Assembly (NCBI GenBank): GCA_036227345.1
Contig: CP109468.1
Coordinates: 8,742,001-8,806,000 of the forward strand
Length of the DNA stretch: 64,000 nucleotides
DNA from: Streptomyces sp. NBC_01463
GTDB taxonomy: Bacteria; Actinomycetota; Actinomycetes; Streptomycetales; Streptomycetaceae
Direction: 5' to 3'
Part shown: positions 36,048 to 44,446 of the stretch, in pieces
How the letters are laid out: each line of letters starts with the position of its first letter
Numbering within the stretch: position 1 is the stretch's first letter
Notes under the pieces: model-generated
Database searches by the model: none
Seen by the model: the letters and a program-made list of their open reading frames with translations, nothing else
Told to the model about the DNA's origin: nothing
Translations under genes and position numbers: made by a program

Positions 36048-36830
36048 GTGAGCACACTCGCCAACGCGCGCGATGTCCTGCAGTTGATGGCACGTCTGCA
36101 GCGCGACCTGACCGTGACGGATGTCGCGGGGGCGCTGGGCCTGCCCAAGAGCTCCGTGTCGCGGACGCTGAGCATGATGGCCGACTACGGCTTCCTCGAC
36201 CGCGACCCGACGAGCCGCGCCTACCGCCCCGGCGTACTCGTCATGGAGGCCTCATACCACTTCCGTGCCTCGCGCAGCACGGCCTCGCTCCTGGAGGAGG
36301 AGCTGGCCAGGCTGGTCGCCGACATCGGGTACACCGGATACGTGGACGTGCTCGACGGTCCCGAGTCGCTCGTGCTCCACATGCGGCTCGGGACGACCGG
36401 CGCCCTCCAGGCGTACACCCCGGCCGGCACCCGGGCCCCGGCCTACGCCAGCTCCATGGGCCGGGCGCTGCTCGCCCGCCTGGACGACGCGCAGGTGCTG
36501 CGCCTCGTCGACGCGCGCCTGGAGCAGAGCACGGGCTCCGCCCCGCGCACCCCCGGTGAGCTGACCTCCTGCCTGGCCCGCGTCCGTGCCGACGGCTGGG
36601 AGTCATCCCGCGGCGAGTACGTGCCGAACGTCGCGGGCGTCTCCGCCGCCGTCCTCGACAGCGACACCGGGCAGATCTTCGGCATAGGCGTCGCGCTGCC
36701 CGCGCCCGAGCTGCACGACGGGAACGCGGCCCGCTTCGGCCGGGCGGTACGGGACGCCGCGCTGCGCGTCGGCAAGCGCATCGGCGACCCGTACTGGCTG
36801 CGGTACGTCGAGACCGACGCCGACCGCTGA
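36048..36830 (+). CDS. IclR-family transcriptional regulator
   Basis: 260-residue regulator. The N-terminal winged helix-turn-helix is at residues 5-65 (VTDVAGALGLPKSSVSRTLSMM, then ADYGFLDRDP). A GAF-like IclR ligand-binding domain follows (GYTGYVDVLDG, YASSMGRALLARL, GVSAAVLD). GTG 36048 is preceded by GGGAGAAC; the longer upstream frame covers the divergent promoter region and lacks homology. It is divergent from the OPT transporter and convergent with the AroM gene (5-bp gap), placing it between the two units that share the candidate operator. It is therefore the likely local regulator, responding to an intermediate of that pathway. Confidence 0.88.
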   Translation: MSTLANARDVLQLMARLQRDLTVTDVAGALGLPKSSVSRTLSMMADYGFLDRDPTSRAYRPGVLVMEASYHFRASRSTASLLEEELARLVADIGYTGYVDVLDGPESLVLHMRLGTTGALQAYTPAGTRAPAYASSMGRALLARLDDAQVLRLVDARLEQSTGSAPRTPGELTSCLARVRADGWESSRGEYVPNVAGVSAAVLDSDTGQIFGIGVALPAPELHDGNAARFGRAVRDAALRVGKRIGDPYWLRYVETDADR

Positions 36831-36835
36831 GGCCC

Positions 36836-37516
36836 TCAGTCCAGCAGGGGGCCGAGGGCGGCGCCCACCACCGCACCCGGCGTCAGGACCGGCACGGTGA
36901 GCCCCGCCGCACGCAGTGACCGGCGGTGCCGCACCCCGTAGCCCATGCAGTCGAGCATCAGGACGTTCGCGCCCGCCTCGAGATGGGTGCAGGCCGCCGC
37001 GAGCAGGGCCGCGTCGTTGTCGGCGTACGGCGAGGCCGTGGTGAACGCGGGGTCCGGGACGACGGACCGCCACTTCTCGCGCGCCTCGGTCACCTGCTCG
37101 GGCAGTGGTACGACGAACCCGACGCGGCTGCCCCGCAGGACGGTCCCGACATATCCCGTGACCAGGGCATCCGGCTCGACGAGCCGTGCCCGCCGGGTCC
37201 GCAGTCCGGGGAACGCGCCGGTGCACAGGAGCACGACGACGTCGGCGCCCGCGTCCTCCACCTGATCGACACGGGTCTGCAGCCCGGCCCCGACGGCTTC
37301 GGCGTCCAGGGTCACGGAGCTGCCGTCGGCCAGTCGGCTCAGCAGGGTCGCGCGACCCGCCGTCGCCCCGAAGCGGAACTCGGCCTCCTGGCGGGTCAGA
37401 CCGTCGAGCACACCGGCGTGCCGGACGTGTGCGTTCGCCGGCAGGTGTGCCTCGATGGCTTCGGACAGGTCCGGACGCGGGGCCTGACCGATGGTCAGGA
37501 AGGTGAGCGTGTGCAC
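36836..37516 (-). CDS. AroM family protein
   Basis: 226-residue cytoplasmic protein of the AroM family, whose fold is related to the aspartate/glutamate racemase group. Signatures are the N-terminal TIGQAPRPDL, LLCTGAFPGL with a candidate active cysteine, and MLDCMGYGVRHR with a second. The two-cysteine arrangement matches racemase-like enzymes, although AroM proteins have no settled reaction. GTG 37516 follows GATGAGGCGCC. It is transcribed alone, with the IclR-type site and an ATGAGTTCC direct repeat just upstream. AroM genes occurring with DUF917 and OPT genes fits an amino-acid-derivative pathway, perhaps with stereochemical inversion; this is inference. Confidence 0.82.
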   Translation of the reverse strand: MHTLTFLTIGQAPRPDLSEAIEAHLPANAHVRHAGVLDGLTRQEAEFRFGATAGRATLLSRLADGSSVTLDAEAVGAGLQTRVDQVEDAGADVVVLLCTGAFPGLRTRRARLVEPDALVTGYVGTVLRGSRVGFVVPLPEQVTEAREKWRSVVPDPAFTTASPYADNDAALLAAACTHLEAGANVLMLDCMGYGVRHRRSLRAAGLTVPVLTPGAVVGAALGPLLD

Positions 37517-37531
37517 GGCGCCTCATCTTTC

Positions 37532-37560
37532 ATGAGTTCCAGATAATGGATATGAGTTCC
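37532..37560. promoter_or_regulatory. Candidate IclR operator and 20-bp-spaced direct repeat at the AroM promoter
   Basis: ATGAGTTCC occurs at 37532-37540 and again at 37552-37560, 20 bp apart (two helical turns). GTTCCA-GATAA-TGGATA at 37536-37552 has the same 6-5-6 layout as the site at the OPT promoter. A CATTAT-like -10 on the minus strand falls inside. Confidence 0.5.
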
Positions 37561-37630
37561 GAATTAAGGTAGTCGGAGGCTCCGCGTGTGGGTAGAGGTC
37601 CGTGACGCCCGGACACTCACACGGCCTCTG

Positions 37631-37675
37631 CACGCCGCGATCCCCCTGGGCGTGGCCCAGGGGGATCGCGGCGTG
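37631..37675 (-). terminator. Strong hairpin after FG-GAP protein gene
   Basis: Perfect 20-bp arms (CACGCCGCGATCCCCCTGGG and its complement) around a 5-base loop, downstream of the leftward gene ending at 37703. Confidence 0.82.
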
Positions 37676-37677
37676 GA

Positions 37678-37698
37678 CTCCCGGCGATCAGCCGGGAG
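37678..37698 (-). terminator. Proximal hairpin after FG-GAP protein gene
   Basis: 8-bp arms CTCCCGGC and GCCGGGAG with loop GATCA, 4 bases from the stop codon; it forms a tandem terminator with the next hairpin. Confidence 0.6.
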
Positions 37699-37702
37699 GG
37701 GG

Positions 37703-40627
37703 TCAGGACAGCTTGAACGTCGTCATCTGGTGGATGTTGTTGTCCGGGCTGAGGACGCGCCCGCCCAGCTCCTCCGCCATCCGGTCGTAGCCGGTGGTGT
37801 TGAAGTTGAGCGAGATCATCTCCTCCGCCCCGTCGCCGTCGAGGTCGACGGCGAGGTAGTTGCGGCCGCCCGATGCGTTACCGGAGCCGAGGGCGCCCGT
37901 GAAGGAGTCGCCACTGGTGAGGAGCGCGGGGTCCCACGCCCCCACGCCGCCCTCGACGCCGCCGGCCAGCAGCTTGCGCCCGCCGGGGCCGGTGATGAAC
38001 TGGGTGGTGCGCAGTGGCGCGGACACCGAGCCCTTGCCGTCCTTGCCGTCGGCGCCGAACACACGGATGGTGCCGAAGCTGGTGGCGAGCAGGCCGTCGT
38101 CCGCGTCACCGGTGAAGAAGTTGCCGTGCGACCACGGGCTGCCGGTCACCGTCTGGTGCAGCAGCTCGCCGGTGCGCCCGTCGCGGATCTCCGCGACGAC
38201 GTAGGCGGACGCGGCAGAGGTCGAGTCGAAGTCCGGCACGGCCTGCACGATCCACGTGTAGACGACGGCGTGGCCGTCGGCGTAGGGGATGTTCGGCGAG
38301 GCATAGACGCCGTGGTCCAGCAGCGCGCCGTGGATCTTTCCGTCCACGGCTTCGGCCGGGGCCTTGGGGGAGGCGGTCCAACGGACGTTGCCGTTCTTGC
38401 CGTTGAGTGCGACACCGTCCACCGCCGCGGTGTCGAGTCCTATCGCGCCGACGCTGGTGTACTGGGTGTAGACGCGTCCGTCGGCGGCGGTGGTGTCGGA
38501 GAAGACGACGTCTCCGGAGCCTGTGGGTGCCGCGTACTGCCAGAGCTTCTTGCCGTTGCCGTTGTAGGCGCGCAGGGCGTCGGTGGGGACGAGGATCTCG
38601 TCCTTGCCCTTCCCGTTGACGTCGGCGACGGTGACGGAGCGGACGAAGGTGCCCGCGCTGTTGCCGCCGTCGATGGTGGTGAGGGTCTTGCCGGTGCGTG
38701 CGTCGAGGACGACGGTGGCGGTGTCCGCGGCGACGATGATCTCGGGCTTGCTGTCACCGGTGACGTCACCGGTCTCGATGGCGTGGACCTGGCCGGTGAC
38801 GGTGGCCTGCCACAGCTTCTTCGGCTTGCCGCTGAGCAGCGAGCCGCCCTCGTAGGCCCACACACCGTGCGAGGTTCCGCCGGCGACGACGTCCTGCTTC
38901 TTGTCGCCGTCGACGTCGAGGGCCTTCGCGAACGACAGCTCGCCCTGGAGCGGGGTGAGGTTCTGCTCGGCACCCTTGGCGAGGTCGAAGGTGCGGACGT
39001 TCTGTTCCTGGTCGACGACCCGGACGTGCTGTCCGCTCTTGTCACTGAAGACCTGCTGGAACATCGGCGACGCGGTGTTGTCCCGGTGCTCCCAGCGCAC
39101 GGCGCCCTTGCCGTTGAACACCGTCAGGTCGGCCCTGCCGCCACCGCCGGCGTTCTCGGCGGTGTCCATGCCGGTGTCGTTCTGCGCGGAGGCGGCCAGG
39201 CTGCCGTTCACGATGTCCAGGCGCCAGGTGCTGGCACCGTCCTCGAGGTTGTCGGCGTTCCGCTTGGTGGTGTGTGACCACAGCGCGGTATCGGGGCTGG
39301 TGCCGTCCAGGACGCGGACGGTGGAGGCGTTGACGTAGAGGTCGGGATCGAAACTGGACTCCGCGACCGCGTACTCGGTCTTCTTGGTGCCCTTGAGGTC
39401 GCCGATGGTCATGGCCGTGGGAACGACGTTGGAGCGGCTGTCGAGGGTGGCGCGGGCGCCGGTGCCCACGGCGTAGGAGACGATCTCGTAGCGGACGCCG
39501 TCGGCGGGGTCGGCCTGTTCCAGGGCGACGAGCCGGTTGCGCGTGGTGTCCAGGTGCAGCTGGCGGCTGTAGAGGGCGCTGTCGGTGTGCCAGCTGACGG
39601 ACCCGTCGGTCACGTCGAGCACGAGCGTGCGGCTGCTGCTCGGCGTGGTGGCGGTCTTCTGCAGGTCCCAGGAGACCGAGGCCTTGCCGTCACCGGCGGA
39701 CTCCAGCGCGCCCCAGGTCGCGTCGGTGTGCTGGGTGTCGTAGGCCCAGGTGGTGGTGGGGGTCAGTGCGCCGTCGGCGTAGGAGAAGCGGGTGCCGTAG
39801 AGGGTGGCCGTCTCGTCCGCCGGGGCGTTCTGGTTGTACGCGGGCGTGTTGCCGACGAGCAGGGTGCCCTCGACGAGCTTGACCGAGGTCGCGTACGAGT
39901 ACAGCTTCGACCAGAGCATCTTGCCGGTTCTGCCGTCCAGGACGGTCACGAACGTGCCCGTGGGCAGGGTGGAGCCGGGCGAGGTGATCGGACGGTAGGG
40001 CGAGGAGCCGACGCTCGCGGAGAAGACGAGGTCGGGGGTGCCGTCGCCGGTCAGGTCTCCGGCATCGAAGCCCTGGTCGGAGGCGGGGGTGAACGGGCTG
40101 ACCGCGTTGTAGCCCATCATGACGTGCGCCGGGTAGGGCTCGACCTGCCACACGCGCTGCGGCTCGGCCTGCCAGTCCGTGTAGAGCGAGGCGTTGCTGC
40201 GGGCCCAGGCGGTGGTGCCGTCGGCCTTGTGGAGCTGGACGTTGCCGAGGCTGTGGACGGTGAAGTAGCTGCCGTCGGAGCCCGCCGGAATCGTCGCACC
40301 GAGACCGCGCACACCCTCCAGGGCGGAGGTGTTGGTGAAGGTGACAGGCGCGGAGGCATCGGTGCCGGCCGCGTCGAGTCCGGAGACCGGAGCGTCGTCG
40401 GCGGCACCGGCCGTGACGTCACCGGCGTTGATGGACTTGAGGTTGTCGCCGTAGACGTCGACGCCCATGTGGGTGGCGAGTTCGTCGGCCTGCCGGCTGG
40501 TGAGCTTCATCGCGGAGCCGTCGTCGCCGGTGGCGGCGAGGGCGTGCGGGGCCGCGGTGAGGGCGAGGCCGGCGGCCACCAGGGTGGAGGCCAGGCGCAG
40601 GGCGCGCCTTGAGGTGCGGGTTGTCAT
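37703..40627 (-). CDS. Secreted FG-GAP/VCBS beta-propeller protein coupled to subtilase
   Basis: 974-residue exported protein. The signal peptide is TTRTSRRALRLASTLVAAG, ending near residue 32 (HALAATG). FG-GAP/VCBS-type repeats with calcium-loop sequences recur along the chain: GDLTGDGTPDLVFS, DVDGDKKQDVVAGG, DVTGDSKPEIIVA, DVNGKGKDEILVP and DLDGDGAEEMISL. Such repeats form extracellular beta-propellers used for binding. No catalytic motif is recognised. The start ATG shares one base with the stop of the upstream subtilase (TAATG), so the two are translationally coupled. The longer open frame running back into the subtilase gene is rejected because the signal peptide and overlap fix the start. 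Role inferred: partner, substrate receptor or wall anchor for the protease. Confidence 0.87.
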   Translation of the reverse strand: MTTRTSRRALRLASTLVAAGLALTAAPHALAATGDDGSAMKLTSRQADELATHMGVDVYGDNLKSINAGDVTAGAADDAPVSGLDAAGTDASAPVTFTNTSALEGVRGLGATIPAGSDGSYFTVHSLGNVQLHKADGTTAWARSNASLYTDWQAEPQRVWQVEPYPAHVMMGYNAVSPFTPASDQGFDAGDLTGDGTPDLVFSASVGSSPYRPITSPGSTLPTGTFVTVLDGRTGKMLWSKLYSYATSVKLVEGTLLVGNTPAYNQNAPADETATLYGTRFSYADGALTPTTTWAYDTQHTDATWGALESAGDGKASVSWDLQKTATTPSSSRTLVLDVTDGSVSWHTDSALYSRQLHLDTTRNRLVALEQADPADGVRYEIVSYAVGTGARATLDSRSNVVPTAMTIGDLKGTKKTEYAVAESSFDPDLYVNASTVRVLDGTSPDTALWSHTTKRNADNLEDGASTWRLDIVNGSLAASAQNDTGMDTAENAGGGGRADLTVFNGKGAVRWEHRDNTASPMFQQVFSDKSGQHVRVVDQEQNVRTFDLAKGAEQNLTPLQGELSFAKALDVDGDKKQDVVAGGTSHGVWAYEGGSLLSGKPKKLWQATVTGQVHAIETGDVTGDSKPEIIVAADTATVVLDARTGKTLTTIDGGNSAGTFVRSVTVADVNGKGKDEILVPTDALRAYNGNGKKLWQYAAPTGSGDVVFSDTTAADGRVYTQYTSVGAIGLDTAAVDGVALNGKNGNVRWTASPKAPAEAVDGKIHGALLDHGVYASPNIPYADGHAVVYTWIVQAVPDFDSTSAASAYVVAEIRDGRTGELLHQTVTGSPWSHGNFFTGDADDGLLATSFGTIRVFGADGKDGKGSVSAPLRTTQFITGPGGRKLLAGGVEGGVGAWDPALLTSGDSFTGALGSGNASGGRNYLAVDLDGDGAEEMISLNFNTTGYDRMAEELGGRVLSPDNNIHQMTTFKLS

Positions 40628-43161
40628 TACTTGGCTCCCTGCGCGATGCGGATGGCGGAACCGTTGGTCAGTACCGTCTGGTTGAAGGAGTACTGGAGGG
40701 CGTCGGTGCCGGTCTGGTTCTCGATGCCGACGGTGGCCTTGCCGCCGTTGCCGGGGACGGTCTTGTACTGGAAGGTGATCGCGCCGGTCGCCTCTTCGAA
40801 GACGGCCTCGAAGGTGACGCGGTCGGTGCCACCGTCGGCGAAGAGCGCCTTGTTCCACACGATGGCGAAGGTGCGCTTGCCGGTCTTGCCGGTGGTCGCG
40901 GTCTGCACGGACGACTTGTTGTCGAGCACCAGGTCGTCCCAGAACGGGGCGACGATGCCGTCGGGCTTCGCTGCGGCGGGCAGGGCGGTGTTGACGTAGT
41001 CACCGACACGAGGGGCCAGGAAGTTGATCAGACCGTTCGTGGTGACCGCGGCACTGGTGTAGGAGGCGCCGTAGAACTTCACCGGGAAGGGCAGCGCGAT
41101 GTTCTTCGCGTCCTCGTCACCGGACACGGCGACCTTCGTCGAACCCGCGATCCAGGCGTACGTGCCCGGGGTGCAGCTGTTGCCGTAGGCGTCGGAACGG
41201 GCCGGGAGCCGCACGTTCACCGTCTTGTCGGCGTCGATGCTGAGCTCGGTGCTGTCCACACCGTTGCACCGCACCGGGACGGGCGGGGTGGTGGTGAGGG
41301 TGAACGCGCCCTCGGACACCCGGGGGAGTGTGAACCTGCCGGTGGCGTCCGTGGTGACGGCCGGGACAGGTGTGCCCTCGACCGCGACGGTGGCCTTGGC
41401 CAGCGGCTTGCCGGTGACGTCCAGGACGGTGCCCGACACGGCGTGCTGCGGCACGGCGTCCAGGGTGATGTCCCGGGTCAGCGACTGGCTCTCGGCGACG
41501 GTGACATCGTTGTCGCTACCGGTCGCGTAGCCGTAGCCGCTGTAGGAGAAGTCGTACGTTCCCGCGGCCAGGGTCAGCCGGTAGGTGCCGTCACCGCCGG
41601 TGGTCACGCTGCGCGTCGTGCCGTCGGTGGTGGCGCTGACGGTGACGCCGGCCAGGGCGGTGCCGGTGGCCGTGTCGGTGGCCCTGCCGGTGATGGTGGC
41701 CGCGATGTGCGGGGCCTTGTCGATGGAGGAGAGGATGTCGAGCTTGCCCTCGCCCCAGACGTTGTTCATTCCGGCGGTGCCGCCGCAGTGCGTGTCGTCG
41801 ACATCGGAAGCGCCCTGGTTCAGCAGCGCGCGGGTCTCGTCGATCTTCCCGATCAGGGAGGGCGCGGCCGACCACAGGAGCGCGACGGCGCCGGCGACGT
41901 GCGGGGTCGCCATCGACGTACCGGACTCGACCATGTACGAGGAGCCGGGCCAGGTGGAACGGACGTCGACGCCGGGAGCGGAGATGTTCGGCTTCATCGA
42001 GTTGTCGACCAGCGAGGGGCCGAAACCGGAGAAGCCGGCGATCTTGCCGTTCACGTCGTAGGCGCCGACACCGTAGGCGGGTGCCTGCGAGCCGGGGGCG
42101 TGGGCGGTGGAGCAGGTCGCCCCGTCACCGTCGTTGCCGGCGGCGAACGCCTCGAAGATCCCGGCGGAGTTCCACGCCTCGACTATGTCCTGGTAGAAGG
42201 TGGTGTCACCGCCGCCCCAGGAGTTGTTCACGATGTTCGGCGCGAGCTCGGGGCGCGGGTTCTGCCCGGTGTGGTCGGTCGGGGCGAGGATCCACTGACC
42301 GGCCTTCAGGAGGTACTCGTCCGAGCACTCGTCGCTCTCGCAGCCCTTGGCCGCGATCCACTTGGCGTTCGGTGCGACGCCGACACCGCCCTTGCCGACC
42401 ATGGTGCCCATGGTGTGGGTGCCGTGGCCGTTGTTGTCGCACGGGGTGCCGTCGGATGCACAGTTCCCGGTCGGGTCGTAGAAGTTGTAGTCGTGGCTGA
42501 AGGAGCCGTCGCCGTTGTTGCCCCGGTAGTTCGCCACCAGATCCGGGTGGTTGTACTGCACACCCGAGTCGACGTTCGCGATGACGATGCCCTCACCGCG
42601 GTCCTCGTACTGCGACCACACCTGATCGGCCTTGATGTCCTTCACACCCCACTCCGGGGCGTCGTCGGCAGCCGTGCCGCCCGTGGCGGCGGAGACCTTG
42701 CTCTCCGTCTCGTCGAGCCTGTAGGTCTGCTCCTTGACGATGCGGGCGACATCCGGCCGCTTCGCGAGCCGGTCGACCAGGGCCTGGTCGCCGGTGACCT
42801 GGACGGCGTTGGCGATCCAGTAGTCCTGGTGGCCGACCTTCTCCTTGTCGAGGAAGGTGTTCAGCGACTTCTGGCTGGTCTTCGCGTGGGAGCGCAGCTC
42901 GCTGAACGCGGACTTGGCCTTCGCGGCGTGGGACTGCTTCTTCTTGGCGGCGGACAGGTCCGCCTGGTCCTTGAGGACGACGAAGAAGGAGGCCTGGCCG
43001 CCGCCGTCAACGGCGTTTAGCAGCGCGGAGTCGACCTTGGGGGACGGCGCGGCGTCGGCTGCCGCGGCCGTGGAAAGCGGTGCGGTCAGCAGAGCGGAGA
43101 CGGTGAAGGCGGCCGCCGCCCAGACGGCGCGGCCACGCCACGGCGGTTGGTGCAGGTGCAT
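40627..43161 (-). CDS. Secreted S8 subtilisin-like protease (seventh subtilase, short form)
   Basis: 844-residue exported serine protease. The signal peptide ends near residue 37 (AAAADAAPS). The I9-like propeptide contains FFVVLKDQADLSAAKKK and YWIANAVQVTGDQAL. The triad is Asp198 (ANVDSGVQYNHPDL), His246 (GHGTHTMGT) and Ser416 (SGTSMATPHVAG). Two carboxypeptidase-regulatory-like repeats follow, then the PFWDDL / TVGIENQTGTDAL domain, also present in the tandem pair at 24293 and 27903. It stops there, lacking their BACON- and malectin-like parts. ATG 43161 follows GGAGGAGCTCACCCCG. It is the first gene of a two-gene unit with the FG-GAP protein. No copy of the dyad operator was seen upstream. 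Confidence 0.92.
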   Translation of the reverse strand: MHLHQPPWRGRAVWAAAAFTVSALLTAPLSTAAAADAAPSPKVDSALLNAVDGGGQASFFVVLKDQADLSAAKKKQSHAAKAKSAFSELRSHAKTSQKSLNTFLDKEKVGHQDYWIANAVQVTGDQALVDRLAKRPDVARIVKEQTYRLDETESKVSAATGGTAADDAPEWGVKDIKADQVWSQYEDRGEGIVIANVDSGVQYNHPDLVANYRGNNGDGSFSHDYNFYDPTGNCASDGTPCDNNGHGTHTMGTMVGKGGVGVAPNAKWIAAKGCESDECSDEYLLKAGQWILAPTDHTGQNPRPELAPNIVNNSWGGGDTTFYQDIVEAWNSAGIFEAFAAGNDGDGATCSTAHAPGSQAPAYGVGAYDVNGKIAGFSGFGPSLVDNSMKPNISAPGVDVRSTWPGSSYMVESGTSMATPHVAGAVALLWSAAPSLIGKIDETRALLNQGASDVDDTHCGGTAGMNNVWGEGKLDILSSIDKAPHIAATITGRATDTATGTALAGVTVSATTDGTTRSVTTGGDGTYRLTLAAGTYDFSYSGYGYATGSDNDVTVAESQSLTRDITLDAVPQHAVSGTVLDVTGKPLAKATVAVEGTPVPAVTTDATGRFTLPRVSEGAFTLTTTPPVPVRCNGVDSTELSIDADKTVNVRLPARSDAYGNSCTPGTYAWIAGSTKVAVSGDEDAKNIALPFPVKFYGASYTSAAVTTNGLINFLAPRVGDYVNTALPAAAKPDGIVAPFWDDLVLDNKSSVQTATTGKTGKRTFAIVWNKALFADGGTDRVTFEAVFEEATGAITFQYKTVPGNGGKATVGIENQTGTDALQYSFNQTVLTNGSAIRIAQGAK

Positions 43162-43234
43162 CGGGGTGAGCTCCTCCAGAAACGGTACGGGGGAGCTCGG
43201 ACACTAGACAGACGCCGTTACTCGGGCATTACAG

Positions 43235-43265
43235 GGCGGGCTCGCCATTGCCGGACAAGCCCGCC
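43235..43265 (-). terminator. Possible distal hairpin after DUF389 gene
   Basis: Arms GGCGGGCT and AGCCCGCC with a 15-base loop. The long loop makes it weaker than the other hairpins; it could instead be part of the promoter region of the leftward subtilase. Confidence 0.35.
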
Positions 43266-43298
43266 GAGACGGTCCGCCGTCCGCGGTTCTGCGGCGGG

Positions 43299-43333
43299 AC
43301 GCCGTGTCAGGGGCTGGTGCCCGGGCGCGGCGT
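43299..43333 (-). terminator. Nested hairpin after DUF389 gene
   Basis: Outer arms ACGCCG/CGGCGT and inner GGGC-TGGT-GCCC, ending 9 bases from the stop of the leftward DUF389 gene. Confidence 0.45.
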
Positions 43334-43341
43334 GAACGCGG

Positions 43342-44361
43342 TCAGCCGATGGCCGAGTCCCGCACGGTGCAGGTGTCGGTGTCCGCCGGGCACCAGTGGG
43401 TGCGGCCGCCCACCAGATGCAGTTCGAGATCCGCGTCCCGCATCCCGTTGCGGTCGAGGGCGGCACGCAGCGCGGTGGGTGCCGGCTGGGGCGGCAGCCC
43501 GAGTACGCCGATGACCACGACGCCGTTGCGGCCCTCGACGGAGGCGATCTGCCATTTCCCGGTGGCGGCCCATCTCTCGGCGACCGGGCGGGCGTCGGCA
43601 GCCAGGGAGCGGTCCCTGGCCACGGTGATCGTCCCGGTGGTCAGGGGCACGGCGATCAGGAGCATGAGCCCCACCACGGCCGCCAGCGAACCACCGTGGA
43701 ACCGGCCCACGGCGAAGCCCGACTCCTGCGCCACGCCCCTTACGCCGAAGACGAGGAAGACGATCGTGCCGGTCGCCACGATGGCCGCCACGTTCGTCGC
43801 GAACAGCAGCGTGGACTCTCCGGCGTCGTGATAGCGGCCCACCGTGAGAAGGAGCCCGGTCACGGCCAGCGGCGGCACCAGGGAGATAGCGATCGCCACA
43901 CCAGGCAGCGTGTCCGAGATGTCCGCGCGCACCAGCGCGAAGGCGCCCACGGTGCCGGTGGCCAGCGCGGCGAGCAGGTCGATCAGACGCGGGCTGATCC
44001 GGGACGTGACCTGGCTGTTGGAAGCGAACGCGTCCGGCGGAGCGGCGATCCACCCGAGAAGCATGCCGACCGCCACCACGGCCAGCGCACCGCCCAGCAC
44101 CAGCAGTACGCAGCGCACCACCTGCGACCGGTCGGCGAGGACCAGCGCCAGTGCGCTGCCCAGGATCGGAGTCATCAGCGGAGCCACGATCATCGCCCCG
44201 ATGACGGTCGCCGTCGAGTCGCCGACCACGCCCGCGCTCGCGATGACCGAGGCCAGGACGAGCAGCCCCCAGAACCGGGTCGAGCCGGGGCTGCGCAGCC
44301 CCTTCTCGATGAAGAGCGCGTCGCTCATCCGGCGGAGGGTGGCGGCGTCGACGGATGCCAT
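43342..44361 (-). CDS. DUF389 family membrane protein
   Basis: 339-residue integral membrane protein of the DUF389 family, with about six hydrophobic segments in residues 25-220 (SVIASAGVVGDSTATVIGAMIVAPLMTP is split here as SVIASAGVVGDS and AMIVAPLMTPILG). A hydrophilic C-terminal domain of about 100 residues follows. The family's function is not established. ATG 44361 follows AAGGAGAACGCCC. It lies 85 bp downstream of the alkylsulfatase gene but is separated from it by a perfect hairpin, so cotranscription is doubtful. The promoter is probably between 44362 and 44400. Confidence 0.82.
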   Translation of the reverse strand: MASVDAATLRRMSDALFIEKGLRSPGSTRFWGLLVLASVIASAGVVGDSTATVIGAMIVAPLMTPILGSALALVLADRSQVVRCVLLVLGGALAVVAVGMLLGWIAAPPDAFASNSQVTSRISPRLIDLLAALATGTVGAFALVRADISDTLPGVAIAISLVPPLAVTGLLLTVGRYHDAGESTLLFATNVAAIVATGTIVFLVFGVRGVAQESGFAVGRFHGGSLAAVVGLMLLIAVPLTTGTITVARDRSLAADARPVAERWAATGKWQIASVEGRNGVVVIGVLGLPPQPAPTALRAALDRNGMRDADLELHLVGGRTHWCPADTDTCTVRDSAIG

Positions 44362-44400
44362 GGGCGTTCTCCTTGCCGAAAACAGCTCGGGGACCAGGCA

Positions 44401-44428
44401 GGCGCGGACCGGCCCGTGCCGGTCCGCG
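44401..44428 (-). terminator. Hairpin after alkylsulfatase gene
   Basis: Perfect 11-bp arms GCGCGGACCGG and CCGGTCCGCGC with loop CCCGTG, 18 bases beyond the stop of the leftward alkylsulfatase gene. Confidence 0.7.
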
Positions 44429-44446
44429 CCGCCGTGGCCGGTCGGG

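Noticed and set aside
40628..40858. N-terminal extension of the FG-GAP protein frame
   Set aside because: It overlaps the end of the subtilase gene in another frame; the signal peptide begins at 40627 and the TAATG overlap explains the start.
43235..43265. TCGCCA near 43242 as a further copy of the dyad operator upstream of the seventh subtilase
   Set aside because: There is no partner TGGCG at the 22- or 32-bp spacing and no RCGAC core; the repeat here pairs as GGCGGGCT/AGCCCGCC instead.
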